A DNA stretch of 64,000 nt from Agarophyton chilense (lineage: Eukaryota; Rhodophyta; Florideophyceae; Gracilariales; Gracilariaceae): contig JARGXX010000007.1 of assembly GCA_030374765.1 (NCBI GenBank), positions 62,001 to 126,000 on the forward strand. Direction: 5' to 3'. Under the pieces are notes generated by a model. That model was not told where the DNA came from, made no database searches, and worked only from the letters and a program-made list of their open reading frames with translations. The translations under genes were made by a program, and so were the position numbers. Position 1 is the stretch's first letter. The number at the start of each line of letters is the position of its first letter. This document shows, piece after piece, positions 42,561 to 54,464 of the stretch.

Positions 42561-43000
42561 CGTGAAATGAGATCTTCCCAATTCCCATGCGGTGACCCGC
42601 TTTGCATCACTTCCCCAGATCGTTGCGTTTTACCTCGCGTCGCGCTTCGCACGACGTGAAGAACCCTCCATTCTCCGAGAACCGTCCAAGCAGTACACCA
42701 GTTCACCCTTCATCAATCCCAAATTTCTACCTAAGTAGATAGACATCACAAAATCACACAAGTTAGAGCCCAATTTCTCGCTGCATGCAAGCACATTCCA
42801 TATAAACAAACTTACCTCTGTCACGAATGTGCTCCTTGTCTTGTCTCCACTTTCTGCATTCGCATCAATAAATAGACAAAAGTCAGATCTCCGTCACAAA
42901 ACAAACCCAAACCACATTAGCACGACACTCACCTCTATAGGTACCACTTATCCCATCTCTTGTCCAATCTTGCCCCCCTGTTCTCTTGCAACAGCAAACA

Positions 43001-43075
43001 ACGGCAAGTCAGATCTCCTTCCCCAACGGCAAGTCAGATCTCCTTCCCCAACGGCAAGTCAGATCTCCTTCCCTA
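43001..43075. repeat. 25-bp tandem repeat, three units
   Basis: Three nearly identical units of ACGGCAAGTCAGATCTCCTTCCCCA, the last with one change. GTCAGATCTCC-like motifs also occur singly around it (42880, 43430, 43575, 43720), so it is a local amplification of a dispersed subterminal motif. Confidence 0.85.
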
Positions 43076-44056
43076 ACGCATACAAGATACGATGGAAGCT
43101 CGCACTTACCTTTGATGCCACCATTTCCCGATCAACAATTGTCTTAACAAGAAAGAAATATAAGTCAGACTTCCACCAAGAATCGATATGAAATTACTTC
43201 AATGACGCACTCACCTCCTAAGAAACTTACTCGGCCCAGTCCTTCTAGAATATCTCCCTTCTCACCCAATCGCTCCTTTCCGTCGCTTCGCAGAAGCAGA
43301 AAATGGCATATCAAAACTCATTTCTAAATCAATACCAGACATCCGTAGCACTCGCACTGACCCGCATTTTCATCGGTCTTCCTTCATACAACGTCGCCCG
43401 CAATTTCTTAAATATAAACAAATGCAAGCCAGATATCCGGCAATAATTGAAAGAAATTTCCTTAGCGACGCACTCGCCTCCTAAGCAACTTGCTTGATTC
43501 ACTTCCTTTGAAAAGGTTCCACTCTCCACCCATTCCTTCCTTTAGCTCAATTTGCAGCAGCAAACAAGAACATGTCAGATATCCTTCCTAAATCTCTACG
43601 AGACACCAATAGCACTTGCACTCACCTTTGACTCAACGACTTCTGCCCGCCCCCCCCCCCCCCCCCACCCATTGCAATTTTTTTCTGTCTCTTTGCAACC
43701 ACAGCCGAAACTATGTCAGGTTTCCGTCCAGAGTACACTGCAGAAAACATAGCAAACTCACATGTTCATCATCATGCAGGCCGCTGAAATAGGTTTCCTA
43801 TGTTAGCAACAAGAAGGAGACCAAACACACCAGGTCAACGTAGCGCGCCGCGTACCTCTCAATCGCAGCCGACTAACCCGCTCACCCTCTACTCTCCGCT
43901 GAATCACCCATCCTTCCCCTTGCGCTCCGCCCGCTCGCGCATGACCACAAACAGTTTCAGTGCCTTAGATCAATACAGACCACATGCATGCCAATCGCAA
44001 GCTGGTCCACCCGTCAAACCCGAAAGCGCACCTGATAACATAACCCTACACTCCCG

Positions 44057-44690
44057 TCACGTGGGGGGTAGGGAGAAGGGGGCAGTCGTCGCGTGTTCTC
44101 CTCGCGTGATGGACTCTGTTAGGAGGCCTGTTGCACCGGTGGGGTTGGTTTGGGTTCGTCGGAGATCTTGAGTAGTGTGGCTTTCACTTCTTGTGCTTCC
44201 TCTTCCATCCAAGGCGTTTTCTCCAAAGTAACTTTTATGCGCGGCGAGCCCACTTTCAGAGCATGTATTGCTCGATTTGGTAGTTGGTTTATGAGACATT
44301 GAGCGTATGTATGGCGTGCCTTGTCCTGGAGGGATACGTTCCAGAACTCAGACTTGATGCGGTGTTTTGTATTTGGTAGCTTGCGTGCGCGCCCCGTATT
44401 TAGATATTCTAGCCGCTTCTGCGTCCGTTAGTGTGCTCTATTTTTGAAGTAGCCTGGTCCTTCTATTGTTTGTAATGTATTGATTGGGTTGTTCTCCGGG
44501 TAGTCGCGAGCGTGGCTGAAGTGTCTGGTTTGACTCCCTTGGGCCATGAAATTCGCAATCCGTTGGTGTGGCGTGGCGTAGCCAGTCTCTGACAAGTCTT
44601 CATCTGCGTCGAGTAGCGCCTTGAGGCTTCGATTGGACAATTTGTCGATCTGTTATTGTCTGGGTGTTTTATATTGGACCATGCCAATTC
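44057..44690 (-). pseudogene. LINE E ORF2 C-terminal domain
   Basis: ENNPINTLQTIEGPGYFKN (near 44510-44440) equals HPINTLKANNGPLYFRQ in copy L. LINQLPNRAIHALKVGSP and TPWMEEEAQEVKATL (near 44300-44170) equal the closing blocks of copy L. Frames change between pieces. No new domain. Confidence 0.65.
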
Positions 44691-44894
44691 CTTCTATGAT
44701 GCGAGGGGAGTCTATCGGTCTGCAAATGTTTAGTATCGACCAAAGTAATGCGCTCTCTGTCGTTGGGTTGCGCTGACTCCGGCTTTGATGATTGTTTTGC
44801 CGAGGTGCTTCGCTTTTTTGACTTTGGGGAGGATATCTGTGCTCAGGTGGAACTGAACGGAGTCTTTTGTGAAAAGTACCGGTTTGGTCGTGTT

Positions 44895-46547
44895 CTATTT
44901 CATTTTGTTCTTCTTGAACCAAGTCGATGCGTTGTGTAGGCTGTGTTGTAAATGTTTCCCGCTTTTTCCCAAAAATGCTAAGTCTTTGCGGTAGTAAAAG
45001 GCGAGGCAATTTGACCATTGCGTGGTTGGTTCAGCGTATTGACGGAGCAACGTTTCCATGTAGATGTTGAAGAGAGAGAGGCTTACTGAGTGCTCCTGCG
45101 GTATTTCTACTGTGAGCGTTACCCCTCCTTTATCGTGCGGTTTGCTCTTTGTGTATGCTTTTGTGTTCACCAGCAGTGCCTTTGCCATTTCTTCCACTCC
45201 TGGGTTCAATTTGTAGTATCCGCTCTAACGGAGAGAGCAGACACCTGCGACAGCGTTCGGAATGCCGATGGGTCGCTTGCGGCGAAGGAAAAGGGGTGGT
45301 AGAGCTACAACACCAGCGAGCTGGAAGTGGGGTGTAAGGCCATTACTCGCCAGCGAGGGTGAACAGTGCAACTGTAAAACGTTGATGGAAGGTAGGTACG
45401 AGACGGCTCGTGAAGAGGTTCGGGGCTGACTATGTATTATAGCTCGTCCGGATCTCCGGTTAAAGAATCCTAAGCGGGGAACAGAATAGTCATGATGCCC
45501 ATGTAGTCTCCTTTACTTGGAGTCGGTGCTCCCCTCTGGTACACTATATACTGTGTGCCAGGGTGAGTGCCCAAATAATATGTAAATAATACCCAGTGGT
45601 CAGCCACTTAGCCAAACCACTGTATGGGTATGGTCCCTAATAGACTTACATCTACAAAGGGTGGTAAAACCAGCCACGTGGATCGCCACTACATGCGCCG
45701 TTGCAAGCCACTCTATTCGTGATACCACGTGTTCCAACAATGAACCCTGCCTCCTGGCATCCTTCGCGGTGTGTTGCTTCTTATTCTAGCACTGACCAGG
45801 CCACTCAGTATTGAGTTCCAAACGCGACTTTGCGACAAAGAAACCATCGGAACGCCGAAGAAGTAGAATACTGGACACTTTGTCTTGCATTTTGTGGATT
45901 ATGGTGTCTCGGCGGCCGTATTCAAAAGCACCAGTGAGGTAGAGTATTGTGATGTGTCAAGTGCCTTCCAATATGCGGGTGTGGGTTTGGGAAATTGCGT
46001 CTTCCATTGATATCTTTTCATTGTATCCCCAATGGAATCTGCTGACGTTCAATTGTTCTCGGATCATTTTTCCTACTGCCGCCGCGATTGTTTTGCGAAT
46101 GTTGCTGAAGAGAGCTATGGATCGATATGAGGTTGCTTCGGCCCGGTTGCCGCGCTTTTGTAGTGGTTTGAACCACATTGTGAGCAGAGCTGTCGGTATG
46201 TATTTCAGTTCCCCTACTTCTTTTTAGATGGATGCGAGGGCTTTTGCGAAGAGCGCAGAGGTTAATCTTAGCCTTTCGGTAGTTACTTCGTCTGGACCGG
46301 GGGCTTTCCTGACTTCAGATTTGTGTATTGCGTTAACGATGTACTCTTCGAAGTTGTGTGGCGTAGTGAAATGGGGTGTCGGCAGGTTGGCGTCGTGTAA
46401 ATGTTTGCTACGCATATACTCTGTGAATTTTGGCGGTTGGAGGTCCGGCTCGATGTTCGCTTGGGCCTGTTCGTTGTGTCGATTCGCCTCCCGTGTGATG
46501 CGGAGAATTTCGATTGCGGCTTGCTCTGGTTTCATTTTCGCGATCAC
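44895..46547 (-). pseudogene. LINE E reverse transcriptase, interrupted
   Basis: Blocks in order on the minus strand: SEVRKAPGPDEVTTERL (near 46310-46265; the KAPGPDE motif is better kept than in L), MWFKPLQKRGNRAEATSYR (46178), EDAISQTHTRIL, LYLTGAFEYGRRDTI (motif A, Asp lost, near 45930), then a foreign insert, then NPGVEEMAKALLVNT (45206), PQEHSVSLSLFNIYMETL (motif B) and FYYRKDLAFLG in place of the catalytic box. Clearly a dead RT. Confidence 0.75.
45212..45739 (-). mobile_element. LTR-like insert in LINE E RT (528 bp, tentative solo LTR)
   Basis: The minus strand starts TGTTGGAACACGTGG and ends GGATACTACA, the TG...CA form of an LTR. It also has a TATATA stretch near 45545. It interrupts RT coding sequence. 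About 110 bp between 45740 and 45850 also do not belong to RT, and I find no clean target duplication, so the borders and the LTR nature remain uncertain. Fossil. Confidence 0.4.
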
Positions 46548-46549
46548 CT

Positions 46550-47700
46550 CTATTTTGGCTCGGTATATGCATCTGTTCTGCCGTCTGTGGCTTGGCTTGA
46601 TGTGTGAGTCTATGGCTTGTAGGGATTTTCTGCCCGCCTCTAGCGTCGTGTACTTGCTTCGGCGTTCTATCTTTTGTGCTAGTGATATTCTTTGGCCACT
46701 AAATTTGTCGAGGGACCTCGTCCATACCGGTTTGAAGCGCAGGGGGTTTTCTCGGGCTCATACTCGGAAGGGCTTAGTTATGTCTTTAATTAGTTCTTCT
46801 TTGAGGAGTTGCAGTTCGGCGCTGCTGTTTGCGTTTTCCAAGTGTGTGGTAAGCGCGGGCTTGCGTGCGATGTGAGTTTGCACTGCTTGAGATAGTAGCT
46901 AACGGTCTGTTTTCAGTTTGTGGGATATGTGGCACCTTAGCTTCTTTAGCTGTGAGATATACACGTGTGATAGTATTAGATGGTGGTCGGATAGTTTTCG
47001 CCGGGTTCCGTGGGCTGTTTTCGTGTTTCGAGCAGTGCAGGCTCTGATGAGGACTAGATGAACGGTGCTCGCTTTGTTTCGTTGTGTGTAGGCTGCCTAC
47101 GTTGGTGCGTGTACTCGGAAATTGTGCGCTAGTGCCCCATTGGTGTACAATCTTTCCTGTGTGGTTGGTGTTTTGTCGTATGATGCTTTGTTGGGGCCTG
47201 TGTCTGGGGGCTCATGTGTCGCCCAATTGTCGTTTCTGGTCGTACATGTCCAGTCAGAAGCAGTTTGGAGTGTGAAGAGAGTGTTAGTCCGGATCGATCT
47301 TGTCGTTTTGTTCGGCTTGCGCCTGTGATGGTGTTTTTGATTCTGTTTGGCGCTTGTTTGTGGATGGTGTTCGTGACTGTCCATACGATCGTTCCGGGGC
47401 GTGTGTGGTGCTTTTTCGTGGGTTTTTGTTTATGTCAGGGTAGGTGGGTGTTACTCGAACACCGTTTGGGGTGTTTCGTCCGTGTGCGAGAGGTGGACCG
47501 GCCCAGAGGGAGACACTCGCTCTACTTGGCTTTCGTCGGGATCTTTTTGCGGCGTTTGCTGTACATCGTCGCTGTTTGTCGTTAGGAGAGTTCTGCAGGT
47601 AGCAGGTCCGAGTTTCGCGTGTGTTTCTTCGTCCGTGTTCGGGGGGAAGGCAGCGAAAGTGGGGGAATCTCTCGGCTAGTGCGCGCGTTGCCCATCCTCG
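46550..47700 (-). pseudogene. LINE E endonuclease and linker remains
   Basis: Near 47110, FRVHAPTYVGS matches the VHSPSTATY block of copy L, and the charged linker before RT follows (about 46890-46560). Earlier blocks are blurred, and the GDLN-type box is not preserved. Identification rests mainly on position and the linker. Confidence 0.5.
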
Positions 47701-49546
47701 AAGAGGTGCGATGATGTTAGGGCAGTGGATCGGGGGATGGTGTCCTGTCGTTGGGATGGTTGCGGTGTTACGCCCATCGCCTGGTGCGCTCGGGAGGCGG
47801 ATGTTCGGGCCTGTGTCGTGTGATCTGTGCCATCCGCTGAAACACGTGGGTAATGGCTCGACAAATGAGGGGAGGTGTTGTATTCAACAGTCCGTATCTT
47901 CTTTGTGGGATTATCGAGGATTGTTCTTTGCCACTCATTCTGGCAGTGGAATCCAGGTTTTGCCAATGAAGGGCGGCTGCGTGGTTGGGTGTTGGGCGTT
48001 GCTGGTTTGGGGGAGGGCGGCTTTTGTGGAAAGTTGTCCGCCAGTCGCTAGGCGGGTTAGATTTGCGCTTAACTAATGGCGGTCGACTTTGTTCGTCCTT
48101 CCGCCTCCCTTTGGATTCGTGTGTATTTTCTCGTGTGATTGCTCGGAAGTGTGCTCTTTACTCGACATTTCCGCTTTGGGTTTTTTGCAAATCGCGTTCG
48201 GTGTCTTGAGGCGAGTTCGCACAATTGTGTCGCGAGGTGGATAGGATGCAGCGGGTTCTGTGTTTGTGGCGTTGCTGTAGGAGTGAGATTGTTTCCACGT
48301 GGTGTTTGGTTGTGCTGGGATACTCTCGTGGCCAGTGGTTCTTGGCTGGTGAGTTGTTCTGCGTTCCGTTTAACAGGTAGCTGGTTCCAGGTCGCGTGTG
48401 GTTGGGGGATGGCCGTTTCAGCTCGGATTGACGTTCTTGTGATGGGTAAGTTTATTTCGCGGTTTGCGTAATGAGAGGTAGGGATTGTTTTGGGGTTTTC
48501 TCTTTTTGGTACGTTCGGCGGAGTGTATGTTGGTCTTAGCACTTGAGTTTTTGCGCGTATTTCTATCTTTCTGCTCAGGTTTGGCGAGCCTGTCCCTTGT
48601 TTTATTGGTGGTCGTGCGTCGTTTCTTGATCGCGCTTTTTTCATGTGGTCAGGGTTTAGTGCGGGGGTGGTGTGGGCTGGTCTTGTGGGCTGGTCGTGTG
48701 GTCTTGTGTTGTTGCTGGGTCTTGTGTGGTTGCTGCTCGTGGAGGAGCATTTCAGTATGTCGTAGGATCTGGACCGTGCGATGGTTTTTGAGTGTGGATG
48801 GTTGCCTGTGTTTCGTTGGTCGTGGCGAATGGGTCTGCAACGTCTCTGTTTGTGTTGTTTCGGATCATGCGTGTGGCGTAGTGTCTGTGATCATCGCTGG
48901 CAGTACGTGCTGCGAGAGGTTAGCTTCGTTCTGCCTCTCCTTTCCGTCTCCTGTTTACATCGGTCATTGTTGCGTGATCCTTTGTGTCGCCGGCATGTCT
49001 GCTTTTTCATTGCTGCTAACGATAGCGGGGTTGTTTGCTTTCAATACGACGTACGTGTGGTTTGGTTTGTTTGTCCGGTTTGCGGGACCTCGCGAGCCGT
49101 TTGCTTGTGCGTTCTCGAGTGTGACGGCTAATAGGGTCTCAGGCTGAAACGGATGGTGTCCTGTGTCTTCACTTGGTGTTTCCAGTGTACGCTGTCTGCG
49201 CGCGGCGGTGGGTTTACTTTTGGGTTCCGTTGAGCGTTTTCCCCCGGCTTTGAGCCGATTCTGGGCCTCCGAAGTTTGCGGCTGACTTCTTAAAAACCAT
49301 CCCCAACTGGGGGGCTGTCACTTTCCGTCGAGTCAGATTCTGAGGGGCTGTGATTATTTCCATGCTCTGACACGTATTCCGAGTCTTGTGAGTCGGTGTC
49401 TGGTGTTCAGGTGGTGTGGTTGCGCGTGTCGCGTTTGTAGATTTCTTTGCGTAGTTGGACGTCATTATCTTGGCCTTCGTTGTGATATCGGTTGATGTGC
49501 GGGGGTCTAAGCACCACCTTCGTTCTTCACATCTAGCGTCTTTCAT
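47700..49546 (-). other. A/C-rich linker region of LINE E
   Basis: On the minus strand this is A/C-rich and T-poor, as in 10709-13521 of copy L, and gives hydrophilic frames (48644-48069, 49546-49214) with no domain. The long plus-strand frames (for example 48485-49147, Val/Cys/Leu-rich) are complements of this composition. Confidence 0.5.
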
Positions 49547-50819
49547 CCAAACATCTATAGAAAGCTAGCAGTGTCTTGTGGATTCGTTTTCTATTCATAA
49601 TTTAAAGGGTGTTGTTTTAAAATCCAAAGCCAAGTCCAGCTGGTCCTCTACAATATTAACAAGAATTGCGCCTGAATCCGCCATCCATCATTTTCCGCAG
49701 ATTGTTTACCGGCTACCTTGCCACATACAAAACTAGCTCCTAATAATAACTTCCCGAGAGCACAGAAGTTCTGGATAGATAATGGTTTCTGCAGTCTACC
49801 TTCTCCAAGGCAAAAGGAAGAAGGTGCGTTGCTCTGTACGAAGCGTCTAGAAAATGGCTGATGACCGAAGATATGCCTTCACCAAGTTAACGCTCTATGA
49901 CTTCTTGCAAGAACTTGCGCAACCTCCAAACTAAAGCTACTTCAACACCCAAAGTACGTTCCTCACGCATAATAAATGAAGATTGCAAGTGGCCTGATTC
50001 TGAAAAGGAGGTCAGCCTGCAGAATGTCTCCTCCCCGTCTCGCACGGATTAAAAGCTCTTTTTTAATTCTGTTCACAAAAGTCCAAGCGCCCAACCAAAA
50101 TATTCATCTCACAAAAAATGTCAAACCCCTAACAAATTGCAGTACGTCACAGCACCTCTTCAACAGATGCACCCGTGGTTCTCACCAGGTCTTACCGACC
50201 GTCATTGTTATCCGCCCTAAAAAGAGCCAGTGGGGAGCCTACTTGATAGAACACCTGCTTTGGTTCCAGCTGCCAGGCTAACGTTCCCGTTTTATCGGAT
50301 CAACCGCTCGTCGCCCCGGAAGAAGATGAAGACCAAACGTAAACAATTGCAGATTCCAAAACACAAGACTTCAACGAAACGTGGGTCGCACCTCAGAAAA
50401 CGCATCCCAAAACAGTACCGTTATTCAAAGACGAAACGAAAAAGAGCGACTGCAGCAAGGACAAAACAACGAGCAGAATGCGATCGACAACAATGGGCAA
50501 GATGAAGGCCTCATGCAGAAAATAGAAAACAAAACACGTTGAATCACAACTGCTCCTACGCCCAAGGGAAGTAATTCAACCAAAAACAGAACACAGAAAC
50601 GAGCACCGACCAAGAACAACAATCAAAACAACCAACTCGGCGACGTCAAAGCGAAGCGACAGCAAAACAAAACGATGAAAGCGGTCTGGCAGAGCCGGTT
50701 TACGACGGTGCAGGAGAGGTCAGCGGGGCTGGGCCCAAAACCAGATGAAAGAAGATGGAAAGGTTGAGGGTTGAAAGGGAAGGTCGTCAGATCTACCTCC
50801 AACCCTGCACTCACAGCGA
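49547..50819 (+). other. Unresolved region, right part probably LINE C ORF1a
   Basis: 49547-50280 gives protein-like pieces in one frame (for example YVTAPLQQMHPWFSPGL near 50145) with stops, and I do not recognise it. 50325-50520 is very basic (MKTKRKQLQIPKHKTSTKR), in the place where LINE ORF1a would lie before the LTR insert, and may be its N-terminus. 50700-50820 contains a degenerate duplicate of the first 50 bp of the following LTR sequence. Confidence 0.35.
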
Positions 50820-51411
50820 GTACGCTCAGTTTGGACACCAGAATGGACGAACAGTGATGGAGAAAGATGGGAACGTTGAGAATTGAAAGGGAAGGTCACC
50901 AGCCCTGGCCAGAATTTACCTAGAGGTTGTCGATCTTCGACTTATGTACTGCTTAAGTCTGCAAACTGTCTAACCTTTAGCTCACGTAAACCCTTGACTA
51001 CATAGCTATGGCATTCAATACTAACAATCATATTCAAACCTGACAATAAACCCTAGTCCAAATTCCCGTCAAAATACTACAACAAGGTAAAACATTTCAC
51101 AATAAAACATTTCAGTGATGTGTTCACAAATTCATTGTGCCACCACATATTAAGTGCAATCCTCCTTCATACACGATCCTGTTCCAGAAAAGCATTGAAT
51201 ACCTTCTGTAACACACAATACAGCGTGTCTATTCTTCCCGAACAATCCATACAGCCTCTAATATCGGTACACAATAAAATCTGAACAGCTTGGGCACTTT
51301 TCACAATGTTACAACTGATGCATGTGAACATGTGTATACAGAAAACTCCTACTACCGTCTTTCTACCACTCACAGTCATAGCACTAATCACTCATCCGAT
51401 ATCCAATAAAA
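50820..51411 (-). repeat. Copia-family LTR (solo or fragment) in LINE C
   Basis: Aligns with the Copia 3' LTR (30330-31764) once the nested S1 LTR is ignored, at moderate identity. On the minus strand it begins near 51411 with TATTGGATATCGGATG. LINE ORF1 sequence lies on the right side, so it sits within LINE copy C. No internal Copia sequence accompanies it. Fossil, older than the copy at 30.3 kb or from another subfamily. Confidence 0.65.
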
Positions 51412-51503
51412 AGGTCCACCCCTCGATCACCAAACAGGGGACCACAGAAACGGTTCCCAGCTAGAACAAGGCACGTCACTGGAACAGGACATTCCCAATT
51501 GAA

Positions 51504-52148
51504 ATGGACATTAAAGATCAACACAGCTCGATTGACGACCGAAGCTCGAATGATATAGAAGCCCGAGAACCACAAGAGCGCAGAAACGGCCCTTAGTATA
51601 TTGGATATTACCCTCCTTATGGCCTCACTATTGGCACGGCCGCACTGCTACGAAATTGGAAACCTCGCCCCGATCAAACGCGGCGAAACCATGAACTGTA
51701 CCCTAGGTAAACACGACATAAAGTGTGAAACACTCACTCGAAAAGCACGGAAGCTCTACACCAAAGTAATCCCTGTCATAAAAAAAAGTGTAAGGCCAGG
51801 TATATCACAGATAAGAACACCCAGGCAGGAAATATTCCCCGAGAGGTAAAAGAACTCATCCCCACGAGGATGAAAAATACGGGGGATTTGCGTGTCGCAT
51901 ACACTCTTCAAAAACCATCCGCACAGATAAAAGCAACCCAAAAAAGCATTGAGACTTTTAAAGCACAATTCATGGCAGTCAAGCACCTCATTCTGTGCAT
52001 GGGCAGTGAGATCCACGACATCCTGACCGTCAATGGTCGAGTGCCATCAAACAACATAGAAGAAGTACCAAATGGGGAGAGGTGTGCCCGCGAACTAACT
52101 GGTCGTCGCCTACGACAGATGGTAAACGGCTTCACCAGAAAATTTTAA
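51504..52148 (+). pseudogene. LINE C ORF1 zinc-ribbon remnant
   Basis: 51870-52148 is open and reads FKAQFMAVKHLILCMGSE, ILTVNGRVPSNN and ARELTGRRLRQMVNGF, aligned with FKSSFQKIKHLMTCATC and KKLTGHKLQQLV of copy L. Most ribbon cysteines are lost. The upstream part from MDIKDQHSSIDD (51504) corresponds to the MEDRSDANTN start, with one stop near 51595. Confidence 0.6.
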
Positions 52149-52286
52149 GAGATCGATTCATTTGATACCGCAAAGACCCCCCAAAACCTTCCACCGCACG
52201 TCCAAGCCAAATACCAAACCGGTGTTAGGACCACGCAGTCAGATGTCCCATCTAAAAAACCGGCTCATCCGGCTCTAGGACAACGC

Positions 52287-53058
52287 ATGAGCACATTAGA
52301 GAACGTCGTAATGGATATCCGGCGAGAACTATGCAACGTTGCCAGCAACCTGCATGACGCATGCGCCACGTCTGAAAACGTCAAACACTCGCCAGAACAT
52401 CCTGCAGAACATCCTAACGAAGCACTTCATAACCGCGAAACCATCTCGACCGGTAACGGCCTCCCCCCGCAAGCTGAAGACACTCCGCGGAACAGCAAAG
52501 CAATGCGCGAAGAAATCAAGGCGCTGCCCGAGGGAAACCGTCCCCTGCTCAAACACAAAGCGCAGCTCTGGAGACAAGCACACCTGGGCCAGACAGGGAA
52601 CCAGTAAAACACGAACAAAAGACGTCTACATCGCCAGGAAATGACGAGGCACTGAACATTCCCGCCAACAAACCCAACCCGGCCGGAGAGGCAGGCCACA
52701 AAATCTGCACTCAACTTGCAGCCGACAATGGCCCCATACTCCGCGAACTAGGACCCAACATGCGTGATCGAAAAGCTCAAGCAAGGACCCCCCTATGCAC
52801 AGCTGAACTTGCTCCAACCCCACAAGAGGCCCTTGAGAAACAGCCAATCTTGCTATACTTCGCAGGCATCCGCCGAGGCCCAATCCGCCCGTACTGCAAA
52901 GCCCTGTCCTCTCATGTAGTCGCTGGTAGAACCATTGGGATCCTCTTTCTCAGCCGCGGCGTCGGCGAATTCATAAAGTCCAAAAAATTGCCGACGGAGT
53001 GGTGGTGGCAACGCGAGTCCCTGGCTACAAATATCACCCCAACCTCGACCCCATCATG
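52287..53058 (+). pseudogene. LINE C ORF1 coiled coil and RRGP domain
   Basis: 52287-52607: MSTLENVVMDIRRELCNVA, a coiled-coil start like that of copy L (9321). After a frame change, 52640-53058 reads NGPILRELGPNMRDRKAQA and ILLYFAGIRRGPIRPYCK, then GVGEFIKSKKLP. The RRGP box is well kept although the rest has drifted, which suggests it mattered functionally in the family. Confidence 0.6.
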
Positions 53059-53064
53059 ACAATG

Positions 53065-54464
53065 TCCGGTAACCCTATATGACTTTCCACATAGCGGCTT
53101 AAGGGTTGTGGGAGAGGGTTTCCTCAAACATGGCAACCCCAAATGGATTCAGGGAAAGCGCGGGGGGAGGGGGGGGGGGGGAGGGTGGGGGGTGGTGGTT
53201 CTGGGATTCAAAGTTTAGAGTACAGGGGTTTTAAGGGAAATAAGCGGAAACGAACAAGAACGTGGCCAAGGGGAAGGCTAGGCGATTTGGGTTAGAGGGT
53301 TATTCGATGTGAGGAAAAAAGTGATCCTACTGCTATCTGTGAGAATGTGTTTATGAATTGTAAACAATGACATGTCAGTAAAACAGTTTCTTACTTTTTT
53401 GTAGTATGCACTACCCGTTTTTAAAATTCTCCTAGTATTCGTTTACGATTTTTCTAATTTTGGTAAAGGTCATTTATAGTTTTCAAATATTTCTTAAGGT
53501 ACAAGAACTAGATTTGAAAATGTTCTCGTCAGAAAACCTTGAAAACAGAGCAGGGCTTTTCAGAAAAGCCAAAATCTAGTATGCACTTATTTTTCTTGTC
53601 GAAAGCCACATCGGGTATAGTTTTTTGTTTTTTTTGAAACGCATTATCAGTTTTTTATGAAATCTCGATACTTAATCAATAGACCTGAACAGTTTCGGCG
53701 AAAACTGGTACACTGGTAAAAGTTTCGTCAATTATATGAAGTATTTGATCTGCTTTTTAAGATTTGCTCTTTGAAATATTAAAACATGTCACGACTCTTA
53801 CAAAAGAATCATCAAAACCCGTCCCATTATCAATAACACCCACACTGTGCACAACAAATGCCATTAAAAAATCAGTGCTTACGCTTGAATTCGAGACCAC
53901 CATTGCAATTTACTCTAATTGTGTATCATTTTCTTTGTCAGTCCTCCATCCCTCCCTCCGGCCCTTTACGGGGACCCTCGAAAAAGGGCCCCCTTCAAAA
54001 AAGTAAAGAAAAAAGGGAAGAGAGGGAGAGAAAGAGAAAAAGGAAACCACTCCCAAACAGAACACACACTCACGACGCAAAAAGTAAGCCAAGTCCATAT
54101 GTACACGTATGACATGTGGTGTTACTACTCCCATACGCCTCCCAGAAGGCATGTACACCCACAACCCATACGCTGGACCTCTACACAAAGCCCTGCTTAT
54201 ATTGGATGCTATTTGTAAACATGAAATATATATTTAAGTCCGAACAACAACTTTTTCAAGATTGAGAACACGTACGCTTGTCTATCTATACAGTAAAACT
54301 TGAAATCGAAAAAGAAAACGGATAAAAAGAACAACGGAAATGCTCATCCAATCTTAATAACAATGTCTACTCAAGCGCCTACAAACTCAGGTCCCATTAC
54401 AGTCATTTACCGGATATTCTATTTCTGCAAACACAGATGAAGGATTTTTTGTATGTTGCTGATC
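53065..54464 (+). other. LINE D leader, first part
   Basis: About 1.4 kb, homologous to 440-1861. No gene. It contains the G-rich run at 53159-53195 and the conserved CTCCCATACGCCTCCCAGAAGG-type stretch (54128-54148) common to all leaders here. Confidence 0.65.

Larger units (their letters stand above)
42121..44050 (+). mobile_element. Plavaka copy iii, terminal non-coding part
   Basis: Opposite orientation to copy ii: 42121-44040 aligns with the reverse complement of 24000-25640. The outer end reads TTTTTCAGAATGCTAACAAAGGGTGCTAGG (quoted in part: TCAGAATGCTAACA). It carries CTAGC motifs, a hairpin, a 25-bp tandem repeat and a C-run. No transposase remains. It ends near 44050 against the 3' end of LINE copy E. 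Its position suggests that it landed at or replaced the 5' LTR of the Copia element. Confidence 0.65.
44055..49546 (-). mobile_element. LINE copy E (ORF2-containing, minus)
   Basis: A LINE of the same family as copy L, read on the minus strand: A/C-rich linker (49546 to about 47700), endonuclease remains (about 47500-46700), RT (46547-45957 and 45950-44895), C-terminal domain (44690-44057). ORF1 is not seen on this strand. RT is interrupted by a 0.5-0.6 kb insert (45212 to about 45850). Many stops and shifts; FYYRKDLAF stands where F-x-DD is expected. Old and inactive. Confidence 0.8.
51412..53064 (+). mobile_element. LINE copy C (ORF1 part)
   Basis: Contains the zinc-ribbon ORF remnant (about 51504-52148), the coiled-coil ORF (52287-52607) and the RRGP domain (52640-53058). 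It stops at 53064 where the leader of copy D begins. No ORF2. Frames have stops, and the copy is more diverged from L than A1 and A2 are from each other. Confidence 0.75.

Noticed and set aside
43001-43075. Possible CRISPR-like array
   Set aside because: Three adjacent 25-bp units without spacers in a eukaryotic transposon; a simple tandem repeat.
48485-49147. 220-codon hydrophobic plus-strand frame, membrane-protein-like
   Set aside because: Complement of the A/C-rich linker of LINE E; hydrophobicity follows from G/T richness.
53159-53195. G-run as a possible G-quadruplex regulatory element
   Set aside because: Other LINE leaders have only short G-runs at this place, so the long run looks like recent slippage or sequencing uncertainty.
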